Shown: positions 59,947 to 64,000 of the stretch, piece after piece
How positions within the stretch are numbered: the first letter of the stretch is position 1
How the letters are laid out: each line of letters opens with the position of its first letter
Assembly (NCBI RefSeq): GCF_018614135.1
Contig: NZ_JAGGOW010000065.1
Location: forward strand, 1 to 64,000
DNA length: 64,000 nucleotides
Source: Streptomyces sp. ISL-66
Lineage (GTDB): Bacteria; Actinomycetota; Actinomycetes; Streptomycetales; Streptomycetaceae
Direction of reading: 5' to 3'
Translations under genes and position numbers: made by a program
The notes under the pieces: model-generated
Told to the model about the DNA's origin: nothing
Seen by the model: the letters and a program-made list of their open reading frames with translations, nothing else
Databases searched by the model: none

Positions 59947-60600
59947 TCAGATCCGGTAGCCGGAACCCGGGACGGTCACGATGACCGGCGGCTCGCCCAG
60001 CTTGCGCCGCAGCGTCATCACCGTCACGCGCACCACGTTGGTGAACGGGTCGGTGTTCTCGTCCCACGCCTTCTCCAGGAGCTGCTCGGCGGACACGACG
60101 GTGCCCTCGCTGCGCATGAGGACCTCCAGCACCGCGAACTCCTTCGGCGCCAGCTGCACCTCCTTGCCCTCGCGGAACACCTCGCGCCGGTTCGGGTCCA
60201 GCTTGATCCCGGCACGCTCCAGCACGGGAGGCAGCGCCACGGTGGTACGGCGCCCGAGCGCCCGCACCCGGGCGGTCAGCTCCGTGAACGCGAAGGGCTT
60301 GGGCAGGTAGTCGTCCGCGCCGAGTTCCAGGCCCTCGACCCGGTCGCTCACGTCGCCGGACGCCGTCAGCATGAGCACGCGCGTGGGCATGCCGAGCTCG
60401 ACGATCTTCCGGCAGACGTCGTCACCGTGCACGAGCGGGAGGTCCCGGTCGAGCACGACCACGTCGTAGTCGTTCACTCCGACGCGCTCCAGGGCCGCGG
60501 CGCCGTCGTACACGACGTCCACGGCCATCGCCTCCCGCCGCAGTCCGGTGGCAACCGCATCGGCGAGCAGCTGCTCGTCCTCGACGACGAGTACGCGCAC
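59947..60600 (-). CDS. cutR: Response regulator CutR
   Basis: A 217-residue OmpR-type regulator, the same length as CutR of S. lividans. The receiver has VVEDE and VVLDRDLP with Asp51 as phosphorylation site. The winged helix (about 125-215) has LAPKEFAVLEVLMRSEGTVV and VVRVTVMTLRRKLGE. GTG 60600 is preferred to ATG 60654, because GAGGAAACGAC places a ribosome site at 6 bases and the length then fits. It is the first gene of the cutRS operon. Confidence 0.95.
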   Translation of the reverse strand: MRVLVVEDEQLLADAVATGLRREAMAVDVVYDGAAALERVGVNDYDVVVLDRDLPLVHGDDVCRKIVELGMPTRVLMLTASGDVSDRVEGLELGADDYLPKPFAFTELTARVRALGRRTTVALPPVLERAGIKLDPNRREVFREGKEVQLAPKEFAVLEVLMRSEGTVVSAEQLLEKAWDENTDPFTNVVRVTVMTLRRKLGEPPVIVTVPGSGYRI

Positions 60601-60845
60601 GTCGTTTCCTTCCTCAGAGCCCGTCAGGGCAGGCGTGTGTGGTGCGTCGTCCATCCTGCCCCTTTCGGCCGTAAACCGGCTGTAAGACGCCACACGGGGC
60701 GTACGCGGGGACGGAAGTGAGGATTCCCTCGCCCTATGAGGTTTCTGAGCGCGGAGCGCCGGGGAGGACGACAGCACACCCCGAACACTCCCCGATGGCG
60801 GGCTGCCACGTGCCGCCGACGACCCACGAAGAGGGGGCGAACCCC

Positions 60846-61019
60846 ATGGACGCATTCACCGCGGGACTCCTGCAGCGCATCAGGAGCACGCAGTCGGACC
60901 TCAGGCAGGCCCGCGAGTCGGGCGACGACTTCCTCGTGGAAGTGGAACAGGCGGAGCTGGAAGACCTCCAGCGCCTCGCCGCCGAGCACGGAGTTCCCGT
61001 CTCCGTCCCCGCCTGCTGA
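60846..61019 (+). CDS. Small conserved acidic protein
   Basis: A 57-residue protein starting MDAFTAGLLQRI, predicted almost wholly helical (QSDLRQARESGDDFLVEVEQ, then AELEDLQRLAAEHG) with a strong amphipathic pattern. GAGGGGG lies upstream of ATG 60846. Similar small genes stand near cutR in other Streptomyces. No domain or function is known. Confidence 0.65.
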   Translation: MDAFTAGLLQRIRSTQSDLRQARESGDDFLVEVEQAELEDLQRLAAEHGVPVSVPAC

Positions 61020-61102
61020 CCACCCGGCCGACCGGTCCCCGGTAGGCCCGCACGCACACCCCGGACGCCTCGAACCCCCGACGCCTCGACCCCGGACCCC
61101 TC

Positions 61103-61137
61103 GAACCCCGGCAGCCGCCATCCGGCCGCCGGGGTTC
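61103..61137. terminator. Hairpin between small protein gene and inositol phosphatase gene
   Basis: GAACCCCGGC and GCCGGGGTTC make a perfect 10-bp stem with a 15-base loop, followed by CTTC. It lies between convergent genes and is preceded by degenerate CCTCGAACCCC repeats (61060-61110). Confidence 0.75.
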
Positions 61138-61212
61138 CTTCACGCCCTGTCCCGTGCGTCTCCACGCGTCCCTACGGGCCTGCGGCGGCCGCCTGGTGGC
61201 GGCCGGGGCCGC

Positions 61213-62022
61213 TCAGTCGTGCCAGGCCCCGGCCTCCTCCAGCAGCGGCTGGAGCGAGGCGAAGACCGCCGGTCCGGCGGCCAGGGTCAGCTCCAGCGAG
61301 GCGCGCTGCCCGGGCCGGCCGCCGGTGAGGGCTCCCGCCTCCCGCGCGATGAGGTCCCCCGCCGCCAGGTCCCACGGGTTGAGCCCGCGCTCGAAGTGGC
61401 CGTCGAGGCGGCCGGCGGCCACGTCGCACAGGTCCAGCGCCGCCGAGCCGCCGCGCCGGATGTCCCGCACGAGCGGGATGATCCGCTGGACCACGTCGGC
61501 CTGGTGGGCCCGGCGGGACTGCACGTACGCGAACCCGGTGCTGATCAGCGCCTGGTCCAGCGGCGCCGCGGGGCGGCACGCGAGCCGGGTCGTGCCCATC
61601 CACGCACCGCGCCCGAGCACCGCGTGGTACGTCTCCCCGCGCATCGGGGCCGCCACCACGCCGGCCACGGTCTCCCCGAGGTACTCGGCCGCGATGGACA
61701 CGCCCCAGCTCGGCAGCCCGTAGAGGTAGTTCACGGTGCCGTCCAGCGGGTCGATGACCCAGCGCACGCCGCTCGTCCCGGCGGTGTCGGAGCCCTCCTC
61801 GCCGAGCAGCCCGTCCTCGGGCCGCCGCTCGCCGAGGATCCCGGTGATCAGCTTCTCCGCCGCGATGTCCATCTCGGTGACCACGTCGATCGGGCTCGAC
61901 TTGGTCGCCGCGACGGCCAGATCGGCCGGCCGGCCGTCCCGCAGCAGCGCGCCCGCCCGGGCGGCCGCCTCCAGGGCCACGTCCAGCAGCTCGGTCTTCA
62001 GTTCTTCGGAAATCTCGGACAT
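61213..62022 (-). CDS. suhB: Inositol monophosphatase family protein
   Basis: A 269-residue Mg2+-dependent phosphatase of the IMPase/SuhB family. Metal-binding motifs are GEEGSD at about residue 74, WVIDPLDGTVNYLYG at about 89, and NPWDLAAGDLIAREAGA at about 215. It hydrolyses inositol-1-phosphate or a related sugar phosphate. ATG 62022 gives MSEISEELK; GTG codons at 62025 and 62037 are alternatives. It is 18 bases downstream of the ferrochelatase gene on the same strand, so the two are probably co-transcribed. The same position relative to dut is occupied by suhB (Rv2701c) in mycobacteria. Confidence 0.9.
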   Translation of the reverse strand: MSEISEELKTELLDVALEAAARAGALLRDGRPADLAVAATKSSPIDVVTEMDIAAEKLITGILGERRPEDGLLGEEGSDTAGTSGVRWVIDPLDGTVNYLYGLPSWGVSIAAEYLGETVAGVVAAPMRGETYHAVLGRGAWMGTTRLACRPAAPLDQALISTGFAYVQSRRAHQADVVQRIIPLVRDIRRGGSAALDLCDVAAGRLDGHFERGLNPWDLAAGDLIAREAGALTGGRPGQRASLELTLAAGPAVFASLQPLLEEAGAWHD

Positions 62023-62040
62023 CACAGCCGGCTCCACTCC

Positions 62041-63216
62041 CTACGCGTACGGACTGTCCACGCCCGCGGCCGCGGGCCGGGGTCCCCGTGCCGGGCAGCA
62101 GCCCACGGCACACAGATCATGACTCGCTCCGAGGAGCCCGAGCGCGCAACGCTCCACGGGCTCGCCGCGTTCCGCCGCGGCCCGCTCCAGCACGAGGTCC
62201 CGTACGGCCGCCGCGAACCGGGGGTCGGCGCCGACCGTCGCCGACCGGGCGACGGGCAGCCCCAGCTCGGCGGCCTTCGCCGTCGCCTCCGTGTCGAGGT
62301 CGTAGAGGACCTCCATGTGGTCCGAGACGAAGCCGATCGGCACCATGACGACCGCCGGGGCGCCCGCCTCGTGCAGGGCCTCCAAGTGGTCGCAGATGTC
62401 CGGCTCCAGCCACGGGACGTGCGGGGCGCCGCTGCGCGACTGGTAGACGAGCTCCCAGGGCAGTTCGGTGCCGGTCTCGGCCCGGACCGCGTCGGCGATC
62501 ACCTTCGCGACGTCCAGGTGCTGCTTGACGTAGGCGCCGCCCCCGCCGTCGCCGGTGTGGTCCGCGGCGGGGCCCGAGGTGTCGGCGGCCACGATCGGGA
62601 TGGAGTGGGTGGTGAAGGCCAGCCGGGCACCGGAGCGGACCTCGGCGGGCAGCGACTCCAGCGCGGCGAGCACCCCGTCGATCATGGGCTGCACGAAGCC
62701 GGGATGGTTGAAGTAGTGGCGCAGCTTGTCGGTCTTGGGCAGCTCGGCCTCGGGCACGCCGTCCCGGGCGAGCAGCGCGAGCGCGTCGGCGAGGTTCTCG
62801 CGGTACTGCCGGCAGCCCGAGTACGAGGCGTACGCGCTGGTCGCGAGGACGGCGATGCGGCGGCGGCCGTCGGCGGCCATCTCGCGCATCACGTCGTTCA
62901 GGTACGGGGCCCAGTTGCGGTTGCCCCAGTAGACGGGCAGGTCCAGTCCGTGCTCCGCGAAGTCCTTGCGCAGCGCGGCCAGCAGCTCGCGGTTCTGCGC
63001 GTTGATGGGGCTGACCCCGCCGAAGCCGAAGTAGTGCTTGCCGACCTCCTTGAGCCGCTCGCGCGGGATGCCCCGCCCTCGCGTGACGTTCTCCAGGAAG
63101 GGCACGACGTCTTCGGGCCCCTCGGGGCCGCCGAAGGACAGCAGCAGGAGGGCGTCGTAGGGGGCGGCAGGGCCTTCGGCCGAGCCGGGAGCAGAGGCGC
63201 GGAGCTGGTCGGACAT
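62041..63216 (-). CDS. hemH: Coproporphyrin-type ferrochelatase
   Basis: A 391-residue ferrochelatase that inserts Fe2+ into a porphyrin, most likely coproporphyrin III as in other Actinobacteria (CpfC). [19 protein letters not shown] opens the fold. TTHSIPI carries the conserved catalytic His, and [17 protein letters not shown] is the second signature. [22 protein letters not shown] near the C-terminus supplies the cysteines for a [2Fe-2S] cluster. ATG 63216 gives MSDQLRAS. A weak iron box upstream suggests iron-dependent expression, which fits a heme-synthesis enzyme. Confidence 0.94.
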   Translation of the reverse strand: MSDQLRASAPGSAEGPAAPYDALLLLSFGGPEGPEDVVPFLENVTRGRGIPRERLKEVGKHYFGFGGVSPINAQNRELLAALRKDFAEHGLDLPVYWGNRNWAPYLNDVMREMAADGRRRIAVLATSAYASYSGCRQYRENLADALALLARDGVPEAELPKTDKLRHYFNHPGFVQPMIDGVLAALESLPAEVRSGARLAFTTHSIPIVAADTSGPAADHTGDGGGGAYVKQHLDVAKVIADAVRAETGTELPWELVYQSRSGAPHVPWLEPDICDHLEALHEAGAPAVVMVPIGFVSDHMEVLYDLDTEATAKAAELGLPVARSATVGADPRFAAAVRDLVLERAAAERGEPVERCALGLLGASHDLCAVGCCPARGPRPAAAGVDSPYA

Positions 63217-63287
63217 GGTTCGAATCCTGCCACCCGCCGACGCCGGCCGGGTAACGGGCCCGGCGCCGCAACTCCCGACGACGAAGG

Positions 63288-63306
63288 TAAGGTCAGCCTT
63301 ACTTGC
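63288..63306. promoter_or_regulatory. Imperfect iron box in the hemH/MFS divergent promoter
   Basis: TAAGGTCAGCCTTACTTGC agrees with the DmdR1/IdeR consensus at 12 of 19 positions. Its core GTAAGG-TCAG-CCTTAC (63287-63302) is a perfect 6-4-6 palindrome. It lies 71 bases before hemH and 79 before the MFS start, so it could regulate either. Confidence 0.5.
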
Positions 63307-63385
63307 TGTCGGTTCTTCCCCGTGCGGGCGCCTTGCGTGCGGTCGTAACCTGTATGGGCCAATGACGTCCTTTACGGAGGGCAAC

Positions 63386-64000
63386 TTGCCCAGTCCCTAC
63401 CGCGCGATATTCGCCGCCCCGGGAAGCCGGTCGTTCAGCGCCGCCGGCCTCATAGGCCGGCTCCCCCTGTCGATGGTCGGCGTCGGCATCCTCACGATGA
63501 TCTCCGAGCTGACCGGCCGGTACTCGCTGGCCGGCGCGCTCACCGCCACCCTCGCGCTCTCCGCCGCCGTCATCGGCCCCCAGGTCTCCCGCCTGGTCGA
63601 CCAGTACGGCCAGCGGCGCGTGCTGCGCCCCGCGACCCTGCTCGCGCTCCTCGCCGTCTGCGGCCTGCTGCTCTGCGCGGCCAACGACGCCCCCGAGTGG
63701 ACCCTGTTCCTCTTCTCCGGGCTGGCGGGCTGCGTACCGAGCGTCGGCTCGATGATCCGCGCCCGGTGGACGGCCATCTACCGGGACTCCCCCCGCGACC
63801 TGCACACGGCGTACTCCCTGGAGTCCGTCCTCGACGAGGTCTGCTTCATCTTCGGCCCGATCATCGCCATCGGGCTGTCCACCACGTGGTTCCCCGAGGC
63901 CGGCCCGCTGGTCGCCGGGGTCTGCCTCCTGGTCGGCGTGTGGTGGCTGACCGCGCAGCGCGCCACCGAACCGACCCCTCACCCGCGCGGCGAGGACACC
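63386..64000 (+). CDS. MFS transporter, 3' end outside window
   Basis: At least 205 residues of a major facilitator. About six helices are visible ([69 protein letters not shown], and two more). Loop 2-3 has [15 protein letters not shown], a motif A variant. The frame is open to the right edge. TTG 63386 is preferred because GGAGG lies 6 bases upstream; ATG 63362 is in frame but has no ribosome site. It is divergent from ferrochelatase with an iron-box-like site between them. The substrate is unknown. Confidence 0.85.
   Translation, partial: MPSPYRAIFAAPGSRSFSAAGLIGRLPLSMVGVGILTMISELTGRYSLAGALTATLALSAAVIGPQVSRLVDQYGQRRVLRPATLLALLAVCGLLLCAANDAPEWTLFLFSGLAGCVPSVGSMIRARWTAIYRDSPRDLHTAYSLESVLDEVCFIFGPIIAIGLSTTWFPEAGPLVAGVCLLVGVWWLTAQRATEPTPHPRGEDT

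Overview
The window reads as Streptomyces chromosome. GC is very high, codon third positions are mostly G or C, GTG and TTG starts with GA-rich ribosome sites are common, and two landmarks are diagnostic: a cutR/cutS two-component pair (about 58.7-60.6 kb) and a convergent/divergent block (about 44-62 kb) that keeps the actinobacterial order RNA methyltransferase, KimA-like K+ importer, CeoB/CeoC, DUF3159, OB-fold protein, DUF3710, dut, DUF3093, DUF4193 and suhB also known from mycobacteria. No rRNA, tRNA, CRISPR array or intact insertion sequence was seen.

Layout. 0-12.4 kb is mostly core metabolism: a SepF-like cell-division protein, an iron-box-controlled DUF2470 protein, a quinone-oxidoreductase-like MDR protein, a 5'-truncated flavin-dependent monooxygenase (pseudogene), a cytochrome P450, the methylmalonyl-CoA mutase operon mutA-mutB-meaB, and an asparaginase divergent from an Lrp/AsnC regulator. 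12.4-17.1 kb holds two convergent paralogous nuclease-helicase genes (PD-(D/E)XK-like N-terminus plus DUF2075-type P-loop ATPase). Each is preceded by nearly the same RNA hairpin, which pairs its own Shine-Dalgarno sequence; two small genes follow the first.

17.2-31.75 kb is a metal-homeostasis island. It starts with a Zn/Cd-type P1B ATPase divergent from a CzrA/SmtB-type ArsR repressor with an inverted-repeat operator. Next is a ten-gene operon transcribed leftwards from a Zur-like box at about 31.06 kb, in which every junction overlaps by four bases. It encodes an ATP-grasp ligase, a DUF4213/DUF364 protein, a cysteine-synthase-like PLP enzyme, an enolase-superfamily dipeptide epimerase, an MFS exporter, a SAM methyltransferase, and a complete Opp/Nik-type ABC importer with its two ATPases fused. 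I infer a small non-NRPS metallophore (possibly zincophore) system that does not match any pathway I know. A GNAT gene is divergent from it and shares its promoter region.

31.8-44 kb is a ferric-siderophore system under two iron boxes: FecB/C/D/E-type uptake, an ATP-grasp enzyme, two IucA/IucC (NIS) synthetases flanking an MFS exporter, a PLP decarboxylase, and a divergent FhuF-like ferric reductase. The gene order recalls the staphyloferrin B (sbn) locus.

44-64 kb is conserved chromosome: potassium homeostasis (KimA-like importer, CeoB/CeoC, kdpDE without kdpFABC), dut, several small actinobacterial conserved proteins, cutRS, suhB-like phosphatase and a coproporphyrin-type ferrochelatase. 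The last has a weak iron box between it and an MFS gene that runs off the right edge.
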